NCBI RefSeq assembly: GCF_005503145.1
Contig: NZ_SCNV01000005.1
Span: 124,001 to 188,000 of the forward strand
DNA: 64,000 nt
From: Burkholderia sp. 4M9327F10
Lineage (GTDB): Bacteria; Pseudomonadota; Gammaproteobacteria; Burkholderiales; Burkholderiaceae
Direction: 5' to 3'
Shown here one piece after another: positions 9,422-17,854 of this stretch. Both the position numbers and the translations under genes were made by a program. The notes beneath the pieces are model-generated. The model searched no databases, had not been told where the DNA came from, and worked only from the letters and a program-made list of their open reading frames with translations. The stretch's first letter is position 1, and every line of letters starts with the position of its first letter.

Positions 9422-9562
9422 CTACGAAATGAGCGCCTTGAGGCCGCGCCAGAATGCTGCAAATTTGTGCGGCTCGCGGTCGTGCAGCGACAGCATGGCG
9501 TCGTAGTGGGCGCGCGATTCCTGGACGTGCGGCAGTTGCGACAGGAGGAGGCCGAAGTTCAT
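9422..9562 (-). CDS. Small 46-residue protein or leader upstream of NRAMP gene
   Basis: An ORF of 46 codons starts at ATG 9560-9562 with a well-placed GGAGA Shine-Dalgarno six bases before it. It ends 119 bp before the NRAMP start on the same strand. The product is amphipathic, rich in His, Leu and Arg, with no signal peptide or clear membrane helix. I recognise no family. Position and translation signals suggest either a small regulatory protein or a leader peptide whose translation could influence the NRAMP mRNA. It is too short for many gene finders. Confidence 0.55.
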   Translation of the reverse strand: MNFGLLLSQLPHVQESRAHYDAMLSLHDREPHKFAAFWRGLKALIS

Positions 9563-10341
9563 GGTATTTCTCCGAGCGTTTGACTTAACGCGGTTTACGG
9601 AAAGCCAGCAGACACGGAGCGCGAGCGCGTGATACGCGCTACGGGAGGTCTACTCGCTTCCCTCAGGCAAGGGTGAAGTGAGATGGCATATGGGGTAACT
9701 GTCACTGTCCGGCATGGCGGCTCCTTATCGGCGTCTGGTACGCACGTCTGCTACGCGCGTGTTCATCCACGCGCCCGTCTGCGCCAGTGATTCGAAAGGG
9801 CGCAAACGAACGCGGCCGCGAGTTGACGCTCGCGACGCGGTGTCATGCGTACGCGCGTTATCGCTGCGTCCAGATAGCGCTAATCAAGGTGCACGGAGAG
9901 TGACTACGGCGCGCACCGTCTGCCTGCTGGCAGGACGGCGGCTGAAAGAAAGAAGCGCGGACGTCCTGCCGGTCAGGCAGCGAAACTGTTCGAAGGTCGA
10001 CTACTGCAGGTGTCCAAGGCATAAGCCCCATTTTGTGAAGACTATAAATTTTAAGCGCGTGAAGAATTGGAAGTCAACACGATTCGTTAAGCAGAGCCAA
10101 TATAATTTCGAAGTCCCTTGTACAACGCATTGTGACCGGCCTGTATCCCGTCGAAGTCTTTCGGAACGTCAGCTACGATAGGCATGCGAAAGAGTTTGAG
10201 GGCCGATGCGAATGTGACGCACCATCGTTTGTCATCCAGATCTGTCAGCTGATTGAGAGCCCAATGCCCTTTGTGATTTTTTGCTTGCAAGTCCGCGCGC
10301 GGGCCGAATACAATCCGCCCGTCTGATTAAAGGAGTCCCTC
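9563..10341. other. Long intergenic region between divergent transcription units
   Basis: About 780 bp without a convincing gene. It must hold the promoters of the leftward small-ORF/NRAMP unit and of the rightward 10342-11024 unit. Visible structure includes a short inverted repeat GCGCG/CGCGC near 9622-9637 and several GC-rich stretches. A 67-codon leftward frame at 10087-10290 has no recognisable motif and is not called. No known metal riboswitch could be assigned by eye. Confidence 0.5.
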
Positions 10342-10407
10342 GTGGACACATGTTCTGGTAGTGGAAGTTCGATGCCGGCCGGTGCCGGCGATGTAACCGC
10401 GAGCTAG
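10342..10407 (+). CDS. Possible 21-residue leader peptide
   Basis: A GTG codon follows a strong AAAGGAG site by seven bases and opens a 21-codon frame rich in Ser and Gly, starting MDTCSGSGSS, that closes with TAG. Two hairpins and then the 10599 gene come next. The strong initiation signal is direct evidence; the role as an attenuating leader peptide is inference. No family recognised. Confidence 0.35.
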   Translation: MDTCSGSGSSMPAGAGDVTAS

Positions 10408-10430
10408 CGACCGCAGGACCATTCCTTCGC

Positions 10431-10540
10431 CGCTAACTCGCCCTGGTCGGGTTAGCGCGCTTCATCACTGACTGGCTGTCTGCCGGTCTGTCAGCAGCAC
10501 GCTCCCTCTGTTTGACCGCCTGTCGCAAGTCCGCTTGCGA
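10431..10540 (+). promoter_or_regulatory. Two hairpins in leader upstream of membrane protein gene
   Basis: An inverted repeat CGCTAAC...GTTAGCG spans 10431-10457 and a perfect seven-base stem TCGCAAG/CTTGCGA with a four-base loop lies at 10523-10540. They are placed between the short ORF and the next start codon, the layout of an attenuator or structured 5' leader. Neither is followed by a T-run, so a simple terminator is unlikely. Confidence 0.35.
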
Positions 10541-10598
10541 GACGCAGTCACGTCTTCATACGTCGCCCGATTCTGCCGGGCTGGACGGGAGTGAGCCT

Positions 10599-11024
10599 AT
10601 GTTCTTCAAATCATTTGTTAGGTGTTTCAGGGGTGCGGTTCATGCGCCACGCCCGACGTCAATTGCTGCCCGCTTGCTGTCGTCGCAGGTCCGCGAGAAC
10701 TGGTCACTGCGGATTGCGGCCTGTGCGGCCCGGGCGCACTTTCTCGTCGCTCCATCCATTGACCGGGTGACTGTCGGAAGTGCCGGTTGGCTCAGCAATG
10801 CCGACGGCACCCGCAGGTCGCCCATCAACCAGTTGCGTCGTGTTGGGAGGATGTTTACACGCGCGGCGTTACGAGCTGCCTATGCGGGCGGCCCGCTCAC
10901 GCCAACCGGCTACGCAATTCTTGCGCTTACGGTAGGCGCCGTCGCGCTGGTCGCGATGCTGTCTGCCTCGTCCGCCGGTGACGAACTGGGCAGTGCGTTA
11001 CGGCTGAGCTGGTGGTTTTCCTGA
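10599..11024 (+). CDS. Hypothetical single-span membrane protein
   Basis: A 141-residue protein of unknown family. The start at ATG 10599 is preferred over an upstream ATG at 10512 because GGGAGTGAG precedes it and the upstream extension runs through the leader hairpin. The N-terminal two thirds are basic and soluble, and one strong hydrophobic segment (GYAILALTVGAVALVAML) lies near residues 106-125. It lies 93 bp before the porin gene on the same strand. Confidence 0.5.
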   Translation: MFFKSFVRCFRGAVHAPRPTSIAARLLSSQVRENWSLRIAACAARAHFLVAPSIDRVTVGSAGWLSNADGTRRSPINQLRRVGRMFTRAALRAAYAGGPLTPTGYAILALTVGAVALVAMLSASSAGDELGSALRLSWWFS

Positions 11025-11117
11025 GCGTGGGGTGGGGTTCACGGTCGCGCCACACTCCGCGTGTCATATCCATCAACGAAAAGACCAATCCGCAAGACAA
11101 GCTTTCGTCCCTCTGCC

Positions 11118-12632
11118 ATGAAAAAAGAACTTAAAACCAGATTGCTGCTGTCCGGTGCTCCAGCCGGCCTGACCCTCCTGCTGTCCCTCGGCATCGTGCC
11201 GCCCGCACTGGCCCAGCCGAGCGGCGAGTCGGTGCCGGGCGCAACGCAGGCACCGGCTGAAGCACCATCTCCATCGCAACCCGCAGCCAGTACCGACGGG
11301 GCGACGAAGGCGGACCAGACGCGGTCCGCGCCAACCGGATTCTGGGACCGTTCGAACCTGTTCGGCGATATCGGCGGCCTGCGCCCGTGGCTCGGCAACT
11401 GCGGTGTGAGCGTCAGCCTGCAGGAAACCAGCGAATATCTGAACAATCTTTCCGGTGGCGTCAAGCGTGGTGGTGCCTATGACGGCCTGACCCAACTGGC
11501 GATTAACGTCGACATGGAGAAGGCGGTCGGCCTGCCGGGCGGCACCTTCAACGTTTCGGGTCTGCAGATCCACGGCAGTAATCTGACCCAACGAAACCTG
11601 CTCACCTTGCAGAGTGCAAGCGGGATCGAAGCTGAGAGCACGACTCGGCTATGGGAACTCTGGTACCAGCAATCGCTCGCTGGTGGGAAGGTCGATGTGA
11701 AGATCGGCCAGCAGAGCCTCGACCAGGAGTTCATGGTGAGCCAATACGCCACCTCGTTCCTGAACGCAACCTTCGGCTGGCCGGTCCTTCCCTCGGTCGA
11801 CCTGCCGGCAGGCGGCCCTGCGTATCCGCTCTCATCACTGGGTATGCGGTTACGCGCGAGGCCGTCAGACGCATGGACCGTGCTGGCCGGCGTCTTCGAC
11901 GGAAATCCCGCGGGCAGTGATGTTGGAGATCCGCAGAAACTGAATAGCCACGGCACCAACTTCAACCTGGGTAACGGCGCGCTGTTCATCGGCGAGGTCC
12001 AGTATGCAATCAACCAGCCGCCGGCCACCCCGTCGGATGCGCAACCGGCCGGTTTGCCCGGAACATACAAGCTGGGCTTCTGGTATAACACGCAACGTTT
12101 TGCGGACCAGCGGCTCGACACCACCGGTCTGTCACTTTCGAACCCGGCGAGCACGGGTGTTCCGAAGAGTCATCGGGGCAACTATAGCTTCTACGCCGTT
12201 GCCGACCAGACGGTCTGGCGCCCGGGCACGGACAGTCCGCAATCGGTCGGCGTGTTTGCCGGAGTCATGGGCGCGCCGGGCGACCGCAATCTGGTCGACC
12301 TGGGCGTGAACGCAGGTGTGACGTTGAAAGCCCCTTTCAAGCGACGCGACAACGACGTTGTCGGGCTGGCCGTGGGCCACGCGAAGATTGGCTCGCATGC
12401 ACAAGGGCTCGCCACCGATACGGCCTCGCTGACTACGCCAGGCTATCCGTCGCGCAGCGCCGAGACCATTCTCGAAGCGACCTACCAATATCAGGTCACG
12501 CCATGGTGGCAATTGCAGGCGGACTTCCAGTACGTGTTCCGGCCTGCCGGCGGTATTCCGAATCCCGACAATCCGTCGCAGCGGGTCGGCAATGAAGCGG
12601 TGGTGGGTGTGCGCACCAATATCGTGTTCTGA
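11118..12632 (+). CDS. oprB: OprB-family carbohydrate-selective porin
   Basis: A 504-residue outer-membrane porin. The N-terminus is a signal peptide (basic MKKELKTR, hydrophobic core, cleavage near ALAQ), followed by a Pro/Ala-rich linker and the OprB barrel, with the typical WYQQ and VGVRTNI blocks and a terminal aromatic VF needed for barrel assembly. OprB proteins admit sugars and other small solutes. The start at 11118 is chosen because it yields a clean signal peptide; an upstream ATG at 11061 would add 19 residues. A decayed second copy of its 3' end is found at 14292. Confidence 0.9.
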   Translation: MKKELKTRLLLSGAPAGLTLLLSLGIVPPALAQPSGESVPGATQAPAEAPSPSQPAASTDGATKADQTRSAPTGFWDRSNLFGDIGGLRPWLGNCGVSVSLQETSEYLNNLSGGVKRGGAYDGLTQLAINVDMEKAVGLPGGTFNVSGLQIHGSNLTQRNLLTLQSASGIEAESTTRLWELWYQQSLAGGKVDVKIGQQSLDQEFMVSQYATSFLNATFGWPVLPSVDLPAGGPAYPLSSLGMRLRARPSDAWTVLAGVFDGNPAGSDVGDPQKLNSHGTNFNLGNGALFIGEVQYAINQPPATPSDAQPAGLPGTYKLGFWYNTQRFADQRLDTTGLSLSNPASTGVPKSHRGNYSFYAVADQTVWRPGTDSPQSVGVFAGVMGAPGDRNLVDLGVNAGVTLKAPFKRRDNDVVGLAVGHAKIGSHAQGLATDTASLTTPGYPSRSAETILEATYQYQVTPWWQLQADFQYVFRPAGGIPNPDNPSQRVGNEAVVGVRTNIVF

Positions 12633-12645
12633 CAAGCTAGCTGTG

Positions 12646-12684
12646 GCCTGCGCCTGCATCTGCAACGCCGCGCCTGGCGCAGGC
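12646..12684 (+). terminator. Hairpin after porin gene, possible terminator
   Basis: A perfect nine-base stem GCCTGCGCC/GGCGCAGGC with a 21-base loop lies 14 bp after the porin stop codon. There is no T-run, so if it terminates transcription it would need Rho or act as an mRNA end stabiliser. Confidence 0.35.
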
Positions 12685-12809
12685 GGACCCAAATCGGCAT
12701 GAGAACCGTTGGCGTTCTCGATTAAGCCGCGTTTTAGGGGCTTTGCTAAAGATGGTCCCTGAATCAATTAAGCTTCGCTGCTAAGAATTCAATAGGCAGG
12801 TACTTCACC

Positions 12810-13937
12810 ATGGCATCGAAAGACGAAGTAAAGCGATACAGAGCAAACCTCTCCGATGAACTTCATAGTGCCGCGCTCTACGAAACGCTCGCAAGGGTCG
12901 AGAAGGATGACACGCGAAAGCAGGTGTATGGCGACCTGGCCAGGTCGGAGCGCGACCACGCGCAGGTGTGGGCCGACAAGCTGAAGGCCAACGGCGTTCA
13001 CCAGAAAGGAACGGGGCAGGCAGTCAAGACGCGCCTGATGCAGATGCTGGTCCGCCTTTTCGGAGCGGGTTTCGTATTGCCCACGCTTGCTGCGGCCGAG
13101 TACGCGGACCGTAACAAGTACCACGGACAGCCGGATGCGGGGCGCATGTCGGCCGACGAACATCACCACGCTGCGGTGGTCCAGACGCTGGCTCATGGTG
13201 GCGACCCGGACATGTCGCAAGGCGCGCGTATTGCCGCGGCAGAGTCATGGCACAAGGGAGTATCGTCGGGGAATGACCTGCGTGCAGCAGTGCTTGGTGC
13301 GAACGATGGGCTGGTCTCGAACTTCTGTCTGATAATGGGCGTGGCGGGCGCGGGAACGGGCAACAAGGCAATCCTGCTGACGGGACTGGCCGGACTGATA
13401 GCCGGAGCGTGCTCGATGGCGCTGGGTGAATGGCTTTCGGTGACCAACGCTCGCGAACTGGCTAGCACCCAGATTGCGAGGGAAGCCGACGAGCTGGAGA
13501 TGTCGCCCGAAGCCGAAGAGCACGAACTGACGCTGATTTATCGTGCCAAAGGTCTGGACGCCGATGAGGCCAGGCGTGTGGCATCCCAGATGATGCGTGA
13601 CAAGGATAAGGCGCTTGATACATTGACGCGCGAGGAACTGGGACTTGACCCGGCGGAGCTGGGTGGCAATCCGTGGTCGGCTGCGGGGGTTTCGTTTTGC
13701 CTGTTCTCGGTTGGTGCAATTTTCCCGGCGATGCCGTTTTTATGGACGCACGGATTCAGCGCAATCGTGCAGTGTATCGTTCTGAGCACGCTTGCTCTCG
13801 CGTCCATCGGCGTCTTCACGTCGCTCTTTAACGGACGAAGCGCGGTGTTCTCTGCACTGCGACAGGTCGCCATTGGCCTTATCGCTGCGGCGTTCACATT
13901 TGGCATTGGCCGGCTCCTGGGCGTGTCTATTTCGTAG
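12810..13937 (+). CDS. mbfA: MbfA-like ferritin/VIT1 fusion, iron exporter
   Basis: A 375-residue two-domain protein. Residues 1-150 form a ferritin/rubrerythrin-like helical domain with Glu and His side chains typical of a di-iron site (LHSAALYE, SERDHAQVW, ADEHHHAAV). Residues 155-375 form a CCC1/VIT1 transporter domain with five hydrophobic segments and the family LGANDGLVSN motif. In alpha-proteobacteria MbfA exports iron and protects from peroxide stress; the same role is inferred here. Next to NRAMP-like and CorA genes it forms a cation-homeostasis block. No Irr or Fur site was identified by eye. Confidence 0.88.
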   Translation: MASKDEVKRYRANLSDELHSAALYETLARVEKDDTRKQVYGDLARSERDHAQVWADKLKANGVHQKGTGQAVKTRLMQMLVRLFGAGFVLPTLAAAEYADRNKYHGQPDAGRMSADEHHHAAVVQTLAHGGDPDMSQGARIAAAESWHKGVSSGNDLRAAVLGANDGLVSNFCLIMGVAGAGTGNKAILLTGLAGLIAGACSMALGEWLSVTNARELASTQIAREADELEMSPEAEEHELTLIYRAKGLDADEARRVASQMMRDKDKALDTLTREELGLDPAELGGNPWSAAGVSFCLFSVGAIFPAMPFLWTHGFSAIVQCIVLSTLALASIGVFTSLFNGRSAVFSALRQVAIGLIAAAFTFGIGRLLGVSIS

Positions 13938-14291
13938 TGCCTGGGGCCGGAGACCGCATTGCGTGAAGCTCGAAGTTGAAGGCCAGCCGACTGTTCACAA
14001 TCCTCGCGAGTCGGCCGTATGGCGCGCCGTCTAGAAGTTGAGGAGCTACGGCCCCTCATCGTTCCCGTCGCTCACGGATGAAACGGGCAACTACTAACAG
14101 GTCGCCAGTGGTGGTGTCATGTGCATGGTTGAGCAATATCAAGCTGATATCGGCTCGCGGCTGAGGGCATTGCATGACAAGCCAAGCCCAGTCTTTCCAG
14201 ACGGGGCCTTGCTCGTGTTCGGGGCTGGGCAGATTACTCTGAAGGCAGACGAGTGGTCCATGGCTGGGCAGGTTGAGGAAACCTGCGTCGC
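13938..14291. other. Gene-poor spacer between mbfA and porin remnant
   Basis: About 350 bp with no supportable gene. Short frames exist on both strands (for instance 14119-14352 forward and 14056-14304 reverse) but neither shows a ribosome site plus recognisable product. The stretch may be decayed sequence belonging to the former second porin gene. Confidence 0.4.
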
Positions 14292-14677
14292 GGCGTGTTT
14301 GCAAGATTCATGGGTGCGCCCGGCGACCGTAACGTCGTCGACCTCGGCGTGAACGCAGGTGTCACGTGAAAAGCCCCTTTTCAAGGGCCGTGACAACGAC
14401 GTCGTCGGGCTGGCGGTCGGCTACGCGAAGATTGGCTCACATGCACAGGGCCTCGCCAGCGACACGGCCGCCTTTACTGCGCCGGGGTATCCGGAGCGCA
14501 GTGCTGAGACCGTCATCGAGACCACCTGCCAGTATCAGGTCACCCCGTGGTGGCAGTTGCAGGACGACTTCCAGTACGTGTTTCCGCCCCGCAGGCGGCA
14601 TTCCGGCTCCGAACGACCCGTCCGGGCGCGTGCATAATGAAGCCGTCGTTGCCGTGCGCACCAACGTCACGTTCTGA
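14292..14677 (+). pseudogene. Decayed 3' fragment of a second OprB porin gene
   Basis: About 125 codons match the last part of the intact upstream porin, from the GVFA..MGAPGDRN segment to the terminal VRTNVTF, including the PWWQLQ..FQYVF block. The frame is broken at least twice: near 14365, where GTGTCACGTGA ends the first frame, and near 14587, where extra bases shift the frame into the final block. The 5' three quarters are absent. The fragment probably arose from a duplicated oprB that was partly deleted, or from a recombination remnant. Confidence 0.85.
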
Positions 14678-14791
14678 GCAATCGGCTTCCCTGACGACGA
14701 CACGCATAGTGCTTTGAGACGCGGCACACTCGATGCGGCATGAAAGCCTGGGGCTTCCGAGTCATATTCGTGTCCGACAAGGAGACGCAGA

Positions 14792-15142
14792 GTGAAGGCA
14801 ACTCGAAAAATCCGACTCAAGGCACAGTTGAAAGTGTTGCTGGTTTCTGCACTGGTGACCGAAGTGGCTGCGCTTTGCTTTTCTATCGTCACGCAAGCGG
14901 CGACGGGCGAAGTTTTCCCCGCCGCGTTCGGGCTCTTCAGCGCGGTGACGCTGGCGCTTGCTCATCGATGGGTGATGGTCGACGTGGGCAATGCCTTCCA
15001 GGCAGCGGTCTCGAAGCATCATGTGCTTCTGGAGGGCACACCGCCGCACATCACCCAGATCGACAGCTCATGTCCGAGACGGTGGTTCGTGCTATTGCAT
15101 ATTCAATTGCACCCCGAGTTGATTGACTCTGACTTCGCGTAA
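14792..15142 (+). CDS. Hypothetical small membrane protein
   Basis: A 116-residue product initiated at GTG with a GGAG site eight bases upstream. The basic N-terminus is followed by two hydrophobic segments (about residues 14-35 and 39-60) and a soluble tail. I recognise no family. It is convergent with corA, leaving about 230 bp in between where no gene was seen. Confidence 0.5.
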   Translation: MKATRKIRLKAQLKVLLVSALVTEVAALCFSIVTQAATGEVFPAAFGLFSAVTLALAHRWVMVDVGNAFQAAVSKHHVLLEGTPPHITQIDSSCPRRWFVLLHIQLHPELIDSDFA

Positions 15143-15373
15143 CAGTCCTTCCATTTCTTTACCGAGGTCAAGCTCAGGGGTGTGGCAGACACTTCAGCAC
15201 ATTAGTCGCCCCGAGTCGAGACGCCATCGAGTCGACGAACCTCGAGCAGTTTGCTGTACCGTTCATCGGCCATGGTCGAACCGGCGAATTTCCGCACGCT
15301 CGCTATCAGGTTCTGTCGTTCCACGTCTTCCAGCGCGAGGTTCTCACACGCTCTCGAACAGGAACGGGGGCTT

Positions 15374-16345
15374 TCACACCCAGCCCGAGCGTTTAAGCTT
15401 CCGATACAGTGCAACGCAACCGGCAACGGTAACGAACAACGTCACGGGGTAGCCCCACGCAGTTTTCAATTCGGGCATGCCCTCGAAGTTCATCCCGTAC
15501 AGGCTGAAGATCACGGTTGGCACTGCGAGGATCGCCCCCCAGCCGGCCAGTTGCTTGACGACCTCGTTCTGCCTCACAGAGACGAGCGCCAGATTGACAT
15601 GCATGGCGTTCGTCAGCATTTCGCGCATGTCGTCGGTGATGGTCATTATCTGGTGCGCATGATCCTGGACATCGCGCACATAGGCTCGCAATTCTTTTGG
15701 AATAATCTCTTCATGGAATCGAATGAGCTGATTGCATATGTCGTCCATCGGAACTGCGGAATTTCGCAGTTGGAGGAGATGGCGACGGAGGTCGTATAGT
15801 TTTTCAATCGCCACCTGGTCAAAGTCGGACTTGAACATGTCCGACTCGAGGCGGTCGAGCTGCTCTTCGAACTGGCTGACGATCGGTCGGTAGTTATCGA
15901 CCACGAAGTCGAGTATCGAATACAGCGCGAACCCCGGCCCCTTGCCTAGCAGCTTCGGATTTTCCTCTACGCGCGTGCGGATTGCGGCATAGCTTGACGA
16001 GGCGCCGTGTCGAACCGTGACGAGGAAATTTGTCCCCACGAATATGTGAGTCTCGCCGTACTGCACGTCGCCGTCTATCAGCTGCGCAGTCTTGACTACG
16101 ATAAAGAGCGACTCGCCGTACGCCTCGATCTTGGGCCGCTGGTGGGCTTTGAGCGCATCCTCGATGGCAAGGTCATGCAGGCTGAATTCCTGCTGGATTT
16201 TTCGCAGGAATGCGTCGTCGGGTTCCCAGATGCCTACCCAGACGAATGTGTCCGGCTCTTTTACCACCTCGCTGATGTCGTCGATCGTGACGTCGCCCAA
16301 ACGCCGACCAGCCCGGTAAGCAATGCTGTTGACGACCATGCCCAT
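15374..16345 (-). CDS. corA: CorA-family Mg2+/Co2+ channel
   Basis: A 323-residue protein with a large acidic cytoplasmic domain, a long helical stalk (about residues 145-260) and two C-terminal helices. The family signature YGMNFEG, which forms the selectivity filter between the two helices, is at about residues 281-287, followed by a periplasmic MPE loop. The pore is a homopentamer in the inner membrane. The start at 16345 is preferred because AAGGAG lies seven bases upstream; longer in-frame starts exist. It is a second likely Mg2+ transporter close to the NRAMP/mgtC remnant. Confidence 0.93.
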   Translation of the reverse strand: MGMVVNSIAYRAGRRLGDVTIDDISEVVKEPDTFVWVGIWEPDDAFLRKIQQEFSLHDLAIEDALKAHQRPKIEAYGESLFIVVKTAQLIDGDVQYGETHIFVGTNFLVTVRHGASSSYAAIRTRVEENPKLLGKGPGFALYSILDFVVDNYRPIVSQFEEQLDRLESDMFKSDFDQVAIEKLYDLRRHLLQLRNSAVPMDDICNQLIRFHEEIIPKELRAYVRDVQDHAHQIMTITDDMREMLTNAMHVNLALVSVRQNEVVKQLAGWGAILAVPTVIFSLYGMNFEGMPELKTAWGYPVTLFVTVAGCVALYRKLKRSGWV

Positions 16346-16685
16346 TTTTTGCTCCTTCATGTTTTCCCGATCCATTTTCGGTGACTGTTGCGGTCCCAAG
16401 CCGGGTACTGATAGTACAGGAGCCTATCGGTCAAACTTTGACCAGCGCGGATTCGCAACGGCGCCGGCGCGGCGTCGCGACCAGATGCAACCTGTTCGTA
16501 CTGCTGCCGGACGAATTTATGTCGCTTTGCGATGAGCAGCCCGCGGACAGTGCGGGCGAAAAATCACGAATAAAGCGGAAAGAATCCGGGCAGTTTCATC
16601 GTCGTCTCTTGATGGCGCGGCGCGCGTGAGTCGGTATGTGCCCGCGCGTCGGACAGTAAATCGCGGAGCGCATAGGTCGGTTAAC
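16346..16685. other. Intergenic region between corA and recombinase gene
   Basis: About 340 bp holding the corA promoter region and the downstream end of the recombinase gene. Only overlapping frames without motifs are present. No repeat or RNA gene was recognised. Confidence 0.4.
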
Positions 16686-17243
16686 CTAAGGAAGCGCGGA
16701 TGCGGGAACCCAGCGATATAGCGTCGGGATCGACACGCCCAGGTTCTTGGCGACTTCCCTGGGAGGCATCCCGCTGGTCAGCAACTTTCTCGCCGACGCG
16801 ATCTTGCTGTCGGTCATGCTGCGTTTGCGTCCACCGGTGCGACCGATGGATTTCGCGGCCGCCAGACCGGCGCGGGTACGTTCCGCGAGCAGTTCACGTT
16901 CCATCTGCGCAAGACTGGCCATTACGTGAAAGAAAAACCTGCCGGCCGGCGTGCTGGTGTCGATGCTGTCGGTCAGACTCCTGAAATGCACCTTGCGTGT
17001 TTCCAGTTCGCTTACCAGGTCAACCAGCCCCTTGACGCTGCGCCCCAGCCGATCGAGTTTCCAGACCACCAGTGTGTCGCCTGCACGCAATACTTCCAGA
17101 GCTGTTTGCAGCCCAGGGCGAATGGTCCGCAGTCCACTGACCTGATCCTCATAGATTTTCTTGCAACCTGCTTTCTTGAGCGCAGCGATCTGCAGGGCCA
17201 GATTCTGATCCAGTGTCGAGACGCGTGCGTAACCGACCAGCAT
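16686..17243 (-). CDS. Serine recombinase (resolvase/invertase family)
   Basis: A 185-residue protein of normal resolvase length. The N-terminal catalytic domain starts MLVGYARVST with the active Ser at residue 9, and includes the VWKLDRLGR motif and the QMERELLAERT helix. The C-terminus holds an HTH (PPREVAKNLGVSIPTLYRW). Such enzymes resolve Tn3 cointegrates or invert DNA at paired sites. No transposase of a matching element is adjacent, so it is an orphan. The longer 237-codon frame is rejected because the family start at 17243 is clear. A repeat-rich region lies directly upstream. Confidence 0.92.
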   Translation of the reverse strand: MLVGYARVSTLDQNLALQIAALKKAGCKKIYEDQVSGLRTIRPGLQTALEVLRAGDTLVVWKLDRLGRSVKGLVDLVSELETRKVHFRSLTDSIDTSTPAGRFFFHVMASLAQMERELLAERTRAGLAAAKSIGRTGGRKRSMTDSKIASARKLLTSGMPPREVAKNLGVSIPTLYRWVPASALP

Positions 17244-17315
17244 TTCAATGCTCCTGCAATTTGAGGCGCGGTCACCGTAGCCGCGATTTGGACTTCGCGC
17301 ACGGGGGCGGTTGGC

Positions 17316-17450
17316 GTTCTCAAAACGCGTCGCCAACGGGTGGAATCGAGAATAGCATATCGAGAACGGTTTTAGAGAACTGCACACCCTTGATCCCATG
17401 TATTCGCGATCATCGCCCGGCGACTTCTCATAAACGAACGTTTTTGAGAG
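17316..17450. promoter_or_regulatory. Candidate res site with four TTCTC-AAACG boxes
   Basis: Four copies of a TTCTC(A/T)-AAACG-like box occur upstream of the recombinase: direct at 17317, inverted at 17367-17380, direct at 17425 and inverted at 17439-17449. The last two form a palindrome of 11-base arms with one mismatch. Resolvases bind paired inverted boxes in sites upstream of their own genes, so a res or crossover region is plausible. This is an inference from layout only. Confidence 0.45.
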
Positions 17451-17854
17451 CGAGACGATGCCCCGACGCGAACTGGAATCATCGCGGCCAATCCGCGTGC
17501 AACGGTACCCCGGCGCGCACCGATGGCCACGCGAGGCTGCTACGGGTGCATCTCAACCCCCGGAAACGACCAGACAGGAAGTTCCTGATTTATTGAGATA
17601 TTTTTAAAGGGCCGTTTCGCAAACCGGCATCACGCCTAGGCCCGGCTACGCCGGTAAAGTGCATCAAAATCAAAGGCATCCCGAAAAGGACGGTTTTTCG
17701 CATGCGAAACGTCCAGAAGGTCAGGGCGGCATCCGTGGTCGGCCGAATCACTCGCGCGCAAATGAGCCTCGCTGGTTTGAGCGATATCGCGCAAAATACA
17801 GCCAGTGCGCGGACTTCCCCGTGCGGCACGCATCCCCAACTGTCCCGAACTGAC
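17451..17854. other. Intergenic region before XRE-ImmA gene
   Basis: About 400 bp without a convincing gene. It contains the palindrome TTTCGCATGCGAAA at 17696-17709 and presumably the promoter of the downstream pair. A frame from 17702 runs into the XRE-ImmA gene but lacks a good start context. Confidence 0.45.
17696..17709. repeat. 14-bp palindrome TTTCGCATGCGAAA, copy 1
   Basis: A perfect 14-bp palindrome that recurs exactly at 55084. It lies about 150 bp upstream of the XRE-ImmA gene. It could be a binding site for a dimeric regulator or a partition-type ParB protein; no binding protein is identified in the window. Confidence 0.55.

Noticed and set aside
9563..9760. Possible Mn2+ (yybP-ykoY) or Mg2+ riboswitch in front of the NRAMP unit
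   Set aside because: The conserved loop sequences of these riboswitches could not be found by eye; only general hairpins are present.
10087..10290. 67-codon reverse frame in the long spacer upstream of the NRAMP unit
   Set aside because: No ribosome site or family motif; kept as uncertain non-coding sequence.
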